A stretch of 64,000 bases of DNA, from positions 496,001-560,000 of the forward strand of contig SNVD02001400.1 of the NCBI GenBank assembly GCA_013180625.2. Direction: 5' to 3'. Made by a program: the position numbers and the translations under genes. Positions 48,846-61,429 of the stretch are shown piece after piece (position 1 is the stretch's first letter; each line of letters begins with the position of its first letter). Source of the stretch: Boswellia sacra (lineage: Eukaryota > Streptophyta > Magnoliopsida > Sapindales > Burseraceae). Below the pieces are notes generated by a model. It worked only from the letters and a program-made list of their open reading frames with translations, did no database searches and was not told the origin of the DNA.

Positions 48846-51800
48846 ATGGAGAGAAGACAGAGACAGAGACAGAGAGTTGTCGCGACGTACATGATCGTAG
48901 CTCTTCTGGTGAGCGTGATCGGCCGAATCTCCTCCCTCTCGGTCACCGTAAATGACGAAGAGTGCGTCTACGAATACGTCATCTATGAAGGCGACACCAT
49001 TTCGGGGAATTTTGTCGTTGTTGACCACGACATATTCTGGAGCTCGGATCATCCCGGCATCGATTTCACTGTAAGCATCCACATTCGAGCTAATTTTACT
49101 AGATCGATTCTTTCCTACGAAATATTTATTTGTTTTGATTGCTTAGGGTTGACTGGTTTTCTTTTTATTTTATAATTTGAAATTCCGTTACTTATAAGAT
49201 TGAGATTCGATTAAACTTGTTTGGATGGATTTTAAGGTTGTAAGTTATAAATTGGTTACTGATGGGTTCAAAGGTTAGTGTGTGGCGGTTCAATTTGGCA
49301 ATTATAAGTTGAAATTTAATTTTTAGAGACTGTCTTTGTTGAAAGCGGAGGAAAATCTCTTAGGGACATATTCGAATCTAAAATTCGAAAAAAACTAAAT
49401 ACTTGTGCTAAATTTTATATGCTAATTAGAACGTTTTTGACAATGAGGGGCAATAGTTCGTTTCCATGTATTTGTTGGGAATTCACAATATGTATCTCAA
49501 ATTTTACCATGCGTGGGTTATTAAATTATAGGGGCTAATTGAAGAACTACTAGTTTCTCTCTGCAAGTGTTTTAATTGACTTGAGGATGTGCGAATCACG
49601 ATTCACTTCTTGTAAAGTCAATATTTATGGAGGTTTGCATGTGAGCCTTTGGCAAAACTTGACTAGGAGCCTCAGTTTTTGTTGTTGATTGTTGAATCTG
49701 CGTATCAGGCTTACCATATGTCGAGATGTATGTGGCTTGGCGTGGCTAGATTTGTGCTATCAAATGCTAGTTATGTATTTGATCCATCTGGGCCTTTGTT
49801 GTTGATTGTTGAATCTGCTTATTAGGCTTACCATATGTTGAGATGTATGTGGCTTGGCATGGCTAGATTTGTACTATCAAATGCTAGTTATGTATTTAAT
49901 TCATCTGGGCCTTCCATGCAGGCAACGTCTCCTGCGGGAAATGTAGTGCACACTTTGAAGGGTACCTCTGGAGATAAGTTTGAATTTAAGGCACCCCGAA
50001 GTGGCATGTACAAGTTCTGTTTTCACAATCCCTATTCAACGCCTGAAACAGTTTCCTTCTACATTCATGTGGGCCACATTCCTAACGAGCATAACCTTGC
50101 CAAAGATGGTCTGTTCTATTCTGTGTTCATATGTTTTTTACTTTATTCTGATATTTTATATTTTCTCTATATTGATTCAAACTGTAAGTTACTACTAAAA
50201 ATAGTGATTGAATTCATCTTTTGCAACCGTGTTTGATTCTTGAATGTTGTTAGATAAGTTAATGTCTGGGGCTGATATTTCTAGGTGGGTTCTCTGTTTG
50301 ATCTATTTTTGACACACATGTCCTTGGGTTGTAGAACATTTAGATCCAATTAATGTGAAAATTGCTGAGCTGAGGGAAGCATTGGAGTCTGTTACGGCAG
50401 AGCAGAAGTACTTAAAAGCACGTGATGCTCGCCATCGTCATAGTAAGATGTCTCTTTTCTTGTTTTACTTTTGCCTCTTTTGTAGGATTATGTCATGAAT
50501 ATATTTAGTCATGTCTTTTCATGGTAATTTCTCTGTGATATTATATGATTAGTGAACATAAATGATGGACAGCTAGAATAGCATTTACCCAATTCCTATC
50601 TGTAATCACATGTGTTTCTTGTTTACTTGGGAAAAAAAATTATGAAGTTAATTTAGTGTGAATGCTGTTGTAATATCAGTGCATAACACAATTTAGAAAG
50701 ATATTGTTCTGGTCCATATAAATGTTGCCCAATGCATATGTTCTTGTAGGTATGTGCTCTTTTTTTGTTTAAAATAATTTTTGGCATGTCCAACCTACGG
50801 CTTCACGTGAATACATGTCAAGTGTACTAGTTGCAGGTGTCAACTAGATTGTCTAGTAATGTTCAATGTCCTACAAGCAGCTTAGGATCAAATCTAGTTT
50901 ACAACTGATGGGGATGACTGAGACTAGCTCCATTCAGTAGCCCATGGGACAAGTTGGCCTACAATGGAATTGGAGGCAGAACTAAACTCTCTTTAAGGAG
51001 TTGCCCGAATGTCAAATCTGGCAATTTGTTACTTCAATCATCAAAACTATATGGTAGGTGAAAGACTGGATCACAGGAAAATGAAGTAATAATGCCCTTT
51101 ATGAGTGCACCCTTTCTAAATGCCACAATGGGCAACTTGTTACCCTAATCAGCTTAATGATGATGTAATTCAAATATTATAAGGTAAGAATATCCACGAA
51201 GTTATAATGTGAAAGTAATGTCCTAAACAATTTGAAATCCTAAGTATGGCCACATAACCTATACTGAACGGCTATCAACCTTAGGATAAAAAGAAAATCA
51301 TTTAATCTTTCTTCTCAAGTGCTACACTAGTTCCTGACATGCTAATTATCTAAAGGCGTCTTCATTTTGCTAACCATCGGTTATTCTGTAGAGTCTTCTG
51401 CTATTTTTCAAAGGATCTATCACATTTCACAAACAAAGCTCACTGCTTTGTTCAATTGTTCCTTCTTCTTTTAACAATTTCTCCAGTATTAAGTCATGCT
51501 TTTTTGTTTGCCTCATATTTGGGTTCCTATTTTGAAGTATGTTTGTTTGAGCAATTTTTTGTTTCTTATTGTTTTAGGAATTTCACTTTTATCTTGTTCC
51601 TGTTTGATTGAAGATATAAAATAGATAAACGTAAAGATGATCCTATGTGCACCCTGTCCGAGCACATTGTGAAGTTGCACCCTTAATATGGCCACTCTGT
51701 GTCAGCCCTGCTCCGTTTCAAAACATGAATTATGTTCACACTTACAAACATGTATAGAAATTCCCATGTCATAGAAGTCTGACTTTCAGGCTTCTGTTTA

Positions 51801-52199
51801 AAGTTGGCACCCTAAGAGCTTGGGTAAGACTTGGCACTTTAAATAGATTGAAGCTTCACATCAAGTCATTCTGATGTGTGCCTTGGCAGGGCTGCAAATA
51901 TTTGTGTGTCCCACCTAAGCTGTATCCTCTACGCTTTTGTGGAGTTGCATTATGGATGCATTACTTAAGTAAAAGACTTATGTTAACTGCTATTACATTT
52001 TAAACATTGAACAATGTAACTTCCTTTTGATTGCTTCTTTCTCTATTTATATTTTTTCCCTGCAGCTAATGAGAGCACGAGGAAGCGTCTTTTGGGCTAC
52101 ACAATTGGAGAGTATGTTTTACTGGCTGTTGCAAGTGCACTTCAAGTCGTATATATCCGCCGTCTCTTTAGCAAGTCAGTTGCATACAACCGGGTTTGA
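48846..52199 (+). CDS. p24 family cargo receptor, beta-2 type (transmembrane emp24 domain protein)
   Basis: p24 proteins cycle between ER and Golgi in COPII and COPI vesicles and help to load cargo. Exons are 48846-49070, 49922-50108, 50335-50442 and 52066-52199 (654 nt, 217 aa), all with GT-AG introns. After a basic N-terminus the signal peptide core is TYMIVALLVSVIG (about residues 14-26). The GOLD domain runs from LSVTVNDEECVYEY through EGDTISGNFVVVDHDIFW and TSPAGNVVHTLKG to SGMYKFCFHNPYSTPETVSF; the two conserved Cys are C40 and the one in KFCFHN. A coiled-coil stretch (INVKIAELREALESVTAEQK) follows. A membrane helix (YVLLAVASALQVVYI) and a short lumen-distal tail RRLFSKSVAYNRV close the protein; that ending matches plant p24-beta2. 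The Met at 48846 is the first in frame and gives the expected length. Intron 3 is long (1.6 kb). Confidence 0.95.
49679..49914 (+). repeat. 117-bp tandem duplication at the 3' end of p24 intron 1
   Basis: Two copies start at 49681 and 49798 (GTTGTTGATTGTTGAATCTG) and are about 95% alike to CATCTGGGCCTT. Only the second copy runs on into the used acceptor CCATGCAG/GCAACG (exon 2 at 49922). Confidence 0.93.
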
Positions 52200-54480
52200 G
52201 ACAGCACATAATTATTGTCTGTTTTATTAACAAGAGGACGGATGTAATCGATAAGTTTAGGGAAACATGTGCATTCTGTGCTACCAAAAGATATGTTGTT
52301 TTATACTCTTATTTATTTTTTCGTATCCTAATAGCGTGAAATTTTGAACATAAAGGCTTAGTTGAACATATCTTTTTCACGAATTTTACTCTTTAACTCA
52401 TGATAAGTTGAGGTTGCATGGATCTGATACAGGAACATGCCTAGATTGTGTTTGCCTTCACTTAGGTAAATAAATTTACAGTTGGCAGAGATTTAACCTG
52501 TTAAGCTCACAAAAGAAGCAACTAAAAGAACTCTATATTGATATTTTTCTGGGGATTTAAAAAAAAAAAAAGAGTTGTTTTAAGCATACGTAATCCTTCT
52601 GCTCCTTGATAGTTCAAATTGGGTATCGAAGGACAAGGATTGGATAATAATTTTGAAGTTCACAGGAGCATGGAGCTTTACCATCAGAATGTGAAGGCCG
52701 TTGTCTTAAACTACTCCTGGCGAAGGCGGGGAGCCAAAGGCTGATTACAGAAATCAGCAAAACTGGACATTTCCTTGAACTTTGATACACTGTCATCCCC
52801 CTCCGCTTAAAGTCAAGTTCAAAAATGGTGGTGCTTTTGCTGTGGCTGGCGGGTGGGCAGTAGGTGCTGCACTGTGTCTTGGGCCGTCCCCGCTTTTTTT
52901 CTCTCGGTCGTTTCTTGGCTACTAGGGACCATACACGTGTCATGTTAGACGATTTGGCAATTGACCATCTATTATTGGATCAGACTAGTCTATTTGGACT
53001 ATACAATTCTCCAAGCACCACGTGGTAGTCAACCTATTCTTAACCATACATATTAATTTTCAATTTTTCACCTTAGCACCCTCATCTGAATTCTAAACTC
53101 CCCCACCCCTCTTAAATCCCCGAGGGGTGGCCAGTTATTTTATTTTGTTTTGTTTATTCTTATTCTTGTATTTATTTATGCCTTTCTTTTTTCTTTTTAT
53201 CTCAGGTCCGATATTATTTCAGATCCTGTTTCTCGCCTACCGCTCACAGCCACCTGCCACGCCATCACCCGTTTGTGGATAAGCTCTACCTTCAATCTAT
53301 TCTATATAAGACTTCTTTTTTGTATTAAACAAGTGAAGAGCCAGAAGATTATGCTGGTTTGACGTTAAGCATCTTTTAAGAAGTTTTACATAAATAACCA
53401 CAACTTGCATCAATCATAATACCTACTTAATCCCTTTCATTGTGCATTCCGTTACTTCAAACGATACAATCAAGGATAACTGGATAAACCAAAACCATCT
53501 AGCAATAGCATCTATTACTTTTTCAATATTTGAGTGAATCTTACTGGTATATTTTTTTGACATAAATACAACAACTATACAAAGTTTTATCGGGATATGG
53601 AATAATCATCTTTATAATAAAAGTTGTAATGTTTTGACAGTGTAACAAGTAATTAGCACAACGCATTTTTGCAACCTGCTTGCTTGGCAAATAATAATAT
53701 CATGATATTGTGGCGTATATTTGTACTAAAAGAGCATGACAAATATCCCTATCTTTTTATAAAAGCAATTTTATTTTATTTTATCTAATAAATTCGCATA
53801 ACGTTAAGTAAGGATGTGACACATTGTTCCGAGCTTCAGCTGCGAAGATCCAGAAATATCAAGGTAGGAAAATAATTGTCCCCGCAAATCAATTATTTTT
53901 ATACAATATTATATTTATAAAAAAATAATCATCATAATTGATACATTTACAGAGACTTCCAGAATCCAACATAAAGTCATCTCTGCAAGATTTTTTCTTT
54001 TTTTAAACTTTAGTAATCAATTCGACTAATTCAATTGAAGAGATTTAAAAATGATCAAATTCAAAATTATATATTAATCTAAAAACAAGTTAGATCTTAA
54101 TTAAATTAATCTATAGTGATTTAATTTAAACTAAATCCCAGTTAAACTAATTTATAATAATTCGTTTAAAATTGCCAGACATTAAGGTAAACAGATATTT
54201 AATATTTTATTACAGAATAGTAGTGTAGAATGGTAAATTTTGACAAAGAGCAAGGACAATATTGGAAAGGAGTGATAGTTTGGTTATTGGTATAATGTCT
54301 GGACTGTGTCTTTAGAGCCATATATAACAACCTCAAATGGTGCCTTAAGCTAGCGGTGGTCATATCAATTTAGTCCTCAAATCAAATAGACTATTAAACG
54401 AGATTACATTTTCTCGGGTGTCAGTCAAAATCAAATCTTTGTGCTTGTCTGAATCGGTGTAAGATCAAGAGAAGGAGAAA
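52200..54480. other. p24 3' region and intergenic DNA
   Basis: No gene supported. A frame at 52614-52943 (minus) and one at 53150-53362 (plus) have no recognisable content. The last 180 bp form the promoter of the next gene. Confidence 0.45.
54319..54327 (+). promoter_or_regulatory. Probable TATA box of the YGL/LRDR gene
   Basis: CATATATAACAACC about 160 bp upstream of the ATG at 54481; position and sequence fit a TATA box. Confidence 0.55.
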
Positions 54481-56555
54481 ATGCTGGCAGTGTTTGAAAA
54501 ATCAGTGGCCAAGAGTCCCGAGGCTCTGCGCAGCCCTCACGCTGAGTCTGTTAATGCTCTCAAGAATGGTTTCTTGGCTAACCATTTTGGCTCCGCGCAC
54601 CCTGGCTCTGTCACTGTCAATCTTGGCTCTGCTGGGATCATTGCCTACTCCCTTGAGAAGCAGAACCCACTTTTACCTAGGTACCATATACCAATACCCC
54701 TCTTTTTATTGATCTGATCTTTATATTTTTTATACTTCTGGGTTGTTTTGAATTTTTTTTTCCATGGTATGTTGTATTCAGAATTCATGTTTATAGTGAT
54801 ATGATCATGACCAGAAACTTCGAATCATTTGCCGAGTTTTTCTTATAGATCTTGGTAAATTTTCTAAAGATAACTAGTTTTAGTAATCTGTTATCAAAAC
54901 ATTTTTTTCTCTAACACAAATCAGGAAACTTCTTAACAGAAAATCTGTTGTTTGATGATCTACTAAAACATGAATATGTTATTTTCAATTAGTTTTCAGT
55001 GTTTACTATTTGCTGGTGATTTGTTTTTACTCTAGGCGATGTAGTGCTACAATGACATAGAGTCCAAATCTAGAGATTTCTTTGTCTGTAGTCTCGTTTT
55101 CTCATCTTGCTAATAATATTGTTTTGTCTAGTGTTACTTGTTGGCTACTGTATTTTAGTTGTCTGGATGGAACACTACTGTTTTTATAAAGCTTTTTTAA
55201 ATGAATTATCTTTTCATTTTCTTCATCATTTGATTGCGAATATGATCTGTTTTTTTTTTTCTTTTTTTTTTTTCTAATGGGTCTCGCACTCTTTTATGAC
55301 TTTGTGGGTGTACCAAAAAGCCAAATCTAAATTTTGTTATCTTCTTTTTGCTGGCTATGGAGATTCTATGAGAACTTTTGTCTTTTTAAATTTTGGGCAA
55401 TCTTTTTTATTGGCGGGTTGATCTTTGATTTTGATAGTGTTAAGTGTTTGTTGTCAGATTATTTGCAGTTGTGGACGACATTTTCTGTTTGTTTCAAGGC
55501 CACATTGAGAATGTAGCCATTCTTAAGCAACAATATGGACTAAACAAAACAGCAAATGAGGCTATTATTGTTATTGAAGCTTACAGATCTCTTCGAGACC
55601 GGGGTCCTTATCCTGCTGATCGGGTTGTTAGAGATTTCCAAGGAAAATTTGCATTTATTCTCCATGACAGTTCTTCAAAAACCTCATTTTTAGCTGGTGT
55701 GAGTAACTTTAGTGCCTAAGATGTTCTTCTCCCATGTCCTCTATTATATACTTCATCCTGTTTTATTTTTTTCTTCATATAGAATAATCATCATCGTCCT
55801 TGGATCAAGCTTACTTTTATAGTTGACTCATGCAGGATGCTGATGGAAGTGTGCTCTTCTTCTGGGGTACTGATTCTGAAGGCAATCTTGTTGTTTCGGA
55901 CGATGTGGAGATTGTGAAGAAGGGCTGTGGGAAGTCTTTTGCACCATTCCCTAAAGGTATATATGAGAAACAGAAGTATTTATTTCCTAGTTGATAGGGA
56001 TTATATTTATTCATTATTGAATAAACTGTCAAATTATAACATGCATACGTCTGGCATCATGTATTTCTACACATCTTTTTATCACCCAATTTTGGTGTTT
56101 CTCATTTTGGAATATCCGATTGCTCTTGTTCATGGTTAGTTGAAAGTTAGCAGTTAGCACATGTTTTCTATTTGTCTCCGTTGCATAGTTCCTATGTAGT
56201 GATTATTGTTATTATTTTTTTTTTTTTCAGTTAACTGATTTCACACATAAGAATAAGGTTGATCATTTTAGGGATTATTATTATTATTTTTTTTTTCAGT
56301 TAACTGATTTCACACATAAGAATAAGGTTGATCATTTTTTAATCTGGTTCTGCTGTTTCGTTCTCAGGATGCTTCTTTACATCTTCTGGAGGATTGAGGA
56401 GCTTTGAGCACCCCCTGAATGAGTTGAAGCCAGTGCCTAGGGTGGATAGTTCTGGTCAGGTTTGCGGTGCAAATTTCAAGGTGGATGAAGAGACTAAGAA
56501 AGAAACAGGCATGCCACGAGTTGGGAGTGCTGCAAACTGGTCTACAAACTACTGA
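54481..56555 (+). CDS. Stem-specific protein TSJT1-like / aluminium-induced protein with YGL and LRDR motifs (DUF3700, class-II glutamine amidotransferase-like)
   Basis: This plant family has an N-terminal-nucleophile amidotransferase-like fold and is induced by aluminium, sugar starvation or auxin; no reaction is established. Exons are 54481-54680, 55458-55698, 55836-55956 and 56368-56555 (750 nt, 249 aa), all GT-AG. The start MLAVFEKSVAKSPEAL is typical of the family. Family motifs are YGL (93-95, QQYGLNKTANEA) and LRDR (112-115, YRSLRDRGPYP). Then come FQGKFAFILHDSSSKTSFLA, DADGSVLFFWGTDSEGNLVV, FAPFPKGCFFTSSGGLRSFE and the end GSAANWSTNY. Residue 2 is Leu, so the catalytic Cys of true amidotransferases is absent at the usual place, as normal for this family. 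It converges with DMC1; the gap of about 700 bp (56556-57263) holds both 3' regions and nothing else I can see. Confidence 0.95.
56201..56338 (+). repeat. 72-bp tandem duplication in intron 3 of the YGL/LRDR gene, duplicating a polypyrimidine-CAG
   Basis: Copies start at 56201 and 56273. Both run GATTATT.TTATTATTTTTT through TTTTCAGTTAACTGATTTC to GGTTGATCATTTT. Each carries a strong-looking acceptor (TTTTTTTCAG, ending at 56230 and 56299), but the reading frame needs the next acceptor, CTCAG at 56367. Confidence 0.93.
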
Positions 56556-57263
56556 GCTTATTACTAGTTCCTGACCAGCAAGGCTTTATGTTAATAGTGG
56601 TCCTTTGTTGGTGTTTTATAATCTCGCTAAAGTGCCCATTATCATGCTAATGACTTTTGTGCTTCATTGGGTACTGAACTTTGATACTTTTATTAGTATT
56701 TTCCAGAACTAAGACAGCATTTTGTGCAACTAATAATGTTGCTTATTATCAAACTAAGCCCTGGCTGTGGCGTATAACATGTAATAAATGTTACCTTGCA
56801 GAAAGACCTGCTCACATTTAGTAAATTGCATATATGTCGTTGCCAACCCTTTCCTTTTGCCTCTACCGTTTGAGAGTTTCTTCATCCTGTTAACACTAGT
56901 GTGTGATTGATTTTTCTCCTCTATGAACTTTGTGATAATGGCGTATCAGGGATATTGCAAACCAAAAGTAGTGCATTTTTTCGCACTAGAGTTCTCTTCT
57001 TTTAGCCAATCAAATCTCTACGAGAATGTCGATACATATTAATGTTTGTCTTTAATAAAAGCTGCTATGGCATTAGTTTCACACTCGGTAGGTAGTCATT
57101 AGAAAAAGCATAAATGAAAAAGAAACAGATAAACCCTTTTAACAGCTGCTAAGATTCTAAACAACATTTTACCATTACACAATCGTCACTTGATAGCAGG
57201 GCGATGAAACATCCTAGTATACTGCTTCTGATATTTGGTCATTCACCCTGAGCTGACTTTTGG

Positions 57264-60200
57264 TTAGTCCTTTGCATCGGCAATGCCTCCCGGCGTTATC
57301 TGAAAAACGTGCTTTTGTCAAGAACAACTTTCAATGTATTGCAGTTGCTTCCCAACTGTTGGTTGGAAAGTTTGGTTCCTTTAGCGCTAGCGAGAGTTAT
57401 AAGGTTAGTGGAAGTAAGATAATGATGTTTCTATTTAGACACGATCTAATGATGCCAAAAACAGTAAACTGAAATGACAACTAGCTAAGGATATTGCTTC
57501 AGCTTCGGGCAAGTTGGGGGCATCAAACACCTTGCAGACACGCTGTTCACCTTTGCCCTTCCTGAACATCAATCTTATTGTGGCTGCATGAGCAAGCACG
57601 TGCCCTCCTGCTGGCTTCTTTGGATCTGATATAAACACTCCTCCACCTGGATCGGCTATAACTGCAACCAAAACCAATAATCATGTAAACTGGTTCAGCA
57701 GGAAGCCTTTTAGATAACATGTAAAGGTAAAAGTCAAATTGCTATGATTACACAGGAATTTGCTGGCTAAGACACTAATATGGTTCATTACATAACTGCA
57801 AGAGCACGAGTGGCATCCAAGTTTCAACAATTTTAATGTGGGTAAATATCATACATTATTTTTAAGATTTTATATAATATTATTTAAAAATATAATTTTT
57901 TATTTAAATTATTTTAGTATTTAAAATTTGTTTATTTTTATTATCTAGGTTTAATTCTTTGATTTCGTCCATATTTTCACACACAGAAAAGTAAAACGTC
58001 AGTGATCAATAAAAAGTGTAGACTAAATCATGAAAGGATATAATTAATTTTTTGCTTTTTGGTTTATAAAAATATAGATAAAATGAGTTAATTAGACTTA
58101 GATAATATAAATATGTAAATCTTAAATACTAAAATGATACAAATACGAAACTATATTTCTACATGATATTACGCAAAACCTTTGAGATAATGTATGATAT
58201 TATCCTATTTCAATACTAAACCAACCAATCACATATAAAACAAGAAATTCCAAATTTGAAGGGTGAAAACTATCATGGTATGTCGTTTCTAGCTTAGTAT
58301 ATATTGGAAGGTTTCCGGATGAGCGAGATAAAAACAGGTCAACACAAGTAAAGACTGTAAGAGAAACCTTGGTTGGTGACGTAGACTGCTACATTAAATT
58401 CCTCAGCTATCTTCGTCAACCGGGAGAGCATCTGACCCAATTTTTGCTGCAAATGACAAGTGTTTCATTTCAGGGAATAGAGTCGACATAAAGAGAAGGA
58501 TCATATAATCCAAGTTGTATAGGAATGTAAAGTAAACCTGCCGATCTGCAAGTTCCCCTCTTCCTGTAAAATCAACTCGAAAGAGGGCAATCACTGAATC
58601 CACTATCTGAAAACATGAGCCCACACAAACGTTAACACATTATACCTCATGATTTTGGAGTCGTAGGACAATTTTGCAGGTTGAACTCACCAGAAGTCTG
58701 AATGGTTCTTCTGACATTTTTGCAGCCAGACCAAGAAGGAGATTGTACTGATGCTCGTATGTGTATGCACGAGCATAAATAATCTTTCACATTAAAAGAA
58801 AAGGCAAATAAGTTATGATATTGGCTTTTCTACCCACATCAATGATTACATTCAAAAGAATTTGTTACATTGTCCAGGACAGCTCTTGGGTCCATGCCAA
58901 ATCTTTCAGCTATGGGTATAATTCTTTCAGCACGGCTGCAAATGCATGAAGTTTAACGAAAAAATGAGGAAACTGGGTGATTGCTTTGAAAAATTAATTG
59001 TAGTTTACCTTTTGAATGAAAAAGAACTATTTAATTAACATGCCACTTTTTGGAGAAAAGAAACCTACAAAGTTCCTTCAGTGTCAATGTAAGCAACCTT
59101 CCCATTCCCACCATGCATGTTTGTAGGAAGCTGCAAAAGTTACCAGAATACTCAAACTACCAGGACTGTAGATAACACATTGTAATTTTCATTGTGAAAT
59201 GGAGTTCTGCAGTTGAATAAGATCAATGACACCCATAAAATCTTACAAAATGTAGTAGGAAAAAGTCATATCAGCATCATAAATTCATAACAGATTCATC
59301 TTCTTGGAAACAAAACCAACAGTGAAAAAAAATTTGCCATCGCTTCAACAAGGTGATCACCTTGCACTTCCTTTAATGCCTTAAATCTATGGGCATAGAA
59401 GGTCAAGTAAGAGCATCTGTCACCATATATAGCATTAACTGATAGTCGCACTAAATTCACCGACCATTAACTATACGGAGGCATTTTATCAAGTCAAAAA
59501 AATAACCTGTGTGGAAACGCAGAGAGTATGTGCAAGCTGTGTTTTGCCAGACCTGAATAAGGATTCAATACAGAAGAACAAAAACATAAATGCACGAAAT
59601 GAAGCAAAATTTAGATTAACGATAGTTTATAATCGCGAAAAGGGAGATGAGCTTATGTTTTCACCGGAACTCCCCAAAAGCTTCTGTTATTGCCAGAGTC
59701 TCAATCCCACCTTTTCAAATTTTACATCCAAGTCAATTTCAACAAAGTAACATTGCATAAGCATGTTATGAATGAAACATCTTAAAATAGTACAATTACC
59801 GCCTAATAAATCATCAAGAGCTTGGCTTCCAGTTGTAATCTTAATCACCGACTTCCTCTATGAACCAATATAAAAATTGGTTTTAGCCTTTTGAAATCAA
59901 TAACAAAAGCTTTTATTTTGGCAGAAAATAGCATAGAAAACAAAATGGGATCATGTATTGATGTTAATATCTGTCTTGAGAAATTGATAGGAATCTAATT
60001 GCATCGAATTTGTTGACACAAGGTCAGTTTCCAATTTTGATAAGCCTCTCGAAGATTTAAAATAAAGTAGTTGAAACTTACTCTAAGCAGAGCATCACTG
60101 CCAGTAATATAACCGAGATTCTGTGAATTGAAAAAATAAATAAAATTATAAGAGGAAAATGAGGGGAGCAACCCCATAATTGCTTGAAGTTATCGTATGT

Positions 60201-61279
60201 AAAGAATAATAGGAACACAAACCACTATCTTCTCAGCAGCTTCGCAGATCTTATCGACTTTTGCCTCAGATAATCCTTTGATTCCAGTCAAATGCTGTTA
60301 AGAGAAGAGAAATGTTTAACAGATATTCAAATATTCTGTCGCACTTGAAGCAACTAGAGAATTGATTGAACCTTCTTTGTGTGCATCATCAAGCCATTGC
60401 AGGTGTAAATCCCTGCATCTTGAAGCTTCTTTATGTCTCCAGCATTGATTCCTTGAGAGATCACTGCACGAATTGCATACAGCACCGTCAGCAAACTAAT
60501 CGACTAATTAGTAAGCATAGAATTTGAATTTTGCCCCGTGAACTAAGTGAAATCCGCAGAAAACTAATAATCAAAGTTGAATCAGAGACAATATTCCGAT
60601 TTATTTGAAATTAATTTTTAAATATGATTTTCTACGTTTAAATAACTGGAAATCTACATCTAATTCATTCGAACTTCCAAATTAGACCGGTTCAACCTCG
60701 CAAGGGGATTCCAATTCGGTTGAAATTCTAGAATATTCTCAAGAGGAAATCATTCGATTTGGCATCAAACGCAGAAAAAAAAAACAAAACAAAACAAAAC
60801 AAGGTCGTAACAGAGAATCGACGTTTAAAGAGTGTGAAAGAATCGAACTCATCACTGGTCACAAAAGCCCATAAAACACTTTATAATTCTCAAAACAATT
60901 TGATTTCCGCTAAAAAATGCACAAATAGACCAACGAAAATCGTTAAAATTTTAAAAATCGCCGAAAAAGCACCAAATCACGAAAAAAAAAATTGATCAGA
61001 GTTGTCTACGAAGAATTATAAAGCTTATGTACGTTTATCAATCGCTTCGAACAAGTCTTCTTCGTCATCAATGTCTTCTCGCTCCACAAGCTGCAACTGG
61101 CTTTGATCTTCGGCTCTGCGCAACAGAAAACATAGAAAACGATTATACTCCGAAGTGTGAAGTCTTGTGCTCAAGCCATATCTCAGATAAGAGCCTGTGA
61201 GACAATGTTATTTCATCTGAAATCAAACGAAGAAGAGGAGTGACTCGGATTTGTGGACTCACTTGAGAGTAGCGATCAT
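57264..61279 (-). CDS. DMC1: Meiotic recombinase DMC1 (RecA/RAD51 family)
   Basis: DMC1 forms filaments on single-stranded DNA and carries out strand exchange between homologues in meiosis. Fifteen exons on the minus strand: 61279-61263, 61115-61033, 60463-60372, 60294-60223, 60120-60082, 59857-59800, 59710-59665, 59552-59507, 59130-59069, 58935-58869, 58783-58691, 58606-58538, 58446-58368, 57661-57495, 57308-57264. They sum to 1,035 nt, 344 aa, the usual plant length. The N-terminal helix-hairpin-helix region ([34 protein letters not shown]) is followed by the ATPase core: Walker A GEFRSGKTQ (133-141), Walker B LLIVDS (224-229), [20 protein letters not shown] and [20 protein letters not shown]. 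It ends [14 protein letters not shown]. The first 13 introns are GT-AG; the last is AT-AC. FRAERI at 172-177 replaces the FRPDRI of Arabidopsis DMC1, a mild change. The gene appears intact. Confidence 0.97.
57309..57494 (-). other. AT-AC, U12-type last intron of DMC1 (186 nt)
   Basis: After codon GCA (57497-57495) the minus strand reads ATATCCTTAG (57494-57485), an almost exact U12 AT-AC donor. The intron ends GTTCTTGACAAAAGCAC. GTTCTTGAC matches 7 of 9 bases of the U12 branch site TTCCTTRAY and lies about 10 nt before the terminal AC. Joining exon 14 to GTTTTTCAGATA gives [19 protein letters not shown], the conserved DMC1 end. No GT-AG pair gives it. Retention would replace the end with 19 unrelated residues and an early stop. 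Confidence 0.88.
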
Positions 61280-61419
61280 CTTAGTCTTCTGGATAGAAAA
61301 TCTCTAGAGAAATTTTGTGTTTGATTTTGCGTGTTTGGCTGTGTTTGAGACGTATAACGTATTTCAATTGTGAGTTGTTATTTTGAAATGTGTGTAAGGC
61401 GTGAGGGTGATTCTTACAT

Positions 61420-61427
61420 GGCGGGAA
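61420..61427 (-). promoter_or_regulatory. Possible E2F site upstream of DMC1
   Basis: GGCGGGAA on the plus strand (TTCCCGCC in gene orientation), about 140 bp upstream of the ATG. It resembles the E2F consensus TTTSSCGC used by replication and recombination genes. Sequence match only. Confidence 0.4.
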
Positions 61428-61429
61428 GC

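Noticed and set aside
48834..49082. Minus-strand frame opposite p24 exon 1
   Set aside because: Antisense shadow of a conserved exon. The Ser/Leu run comes from the AGAGACAG repeats at the p24 start.
52614..52943. Minus-strand frame of 109 codons downstream of p24
   Set aside because: No recognised domain, no start context and low-complexity basic segments; treated as chance.
57435..57677. DMC1 frame continuing past AEA into [19 protein letters not shown]
   Set aside because: This is read-through of the last intron. The conserved C-terminus [14 protein letters not shown] is found at 57308-57264 when the AT-AC intron is removed.
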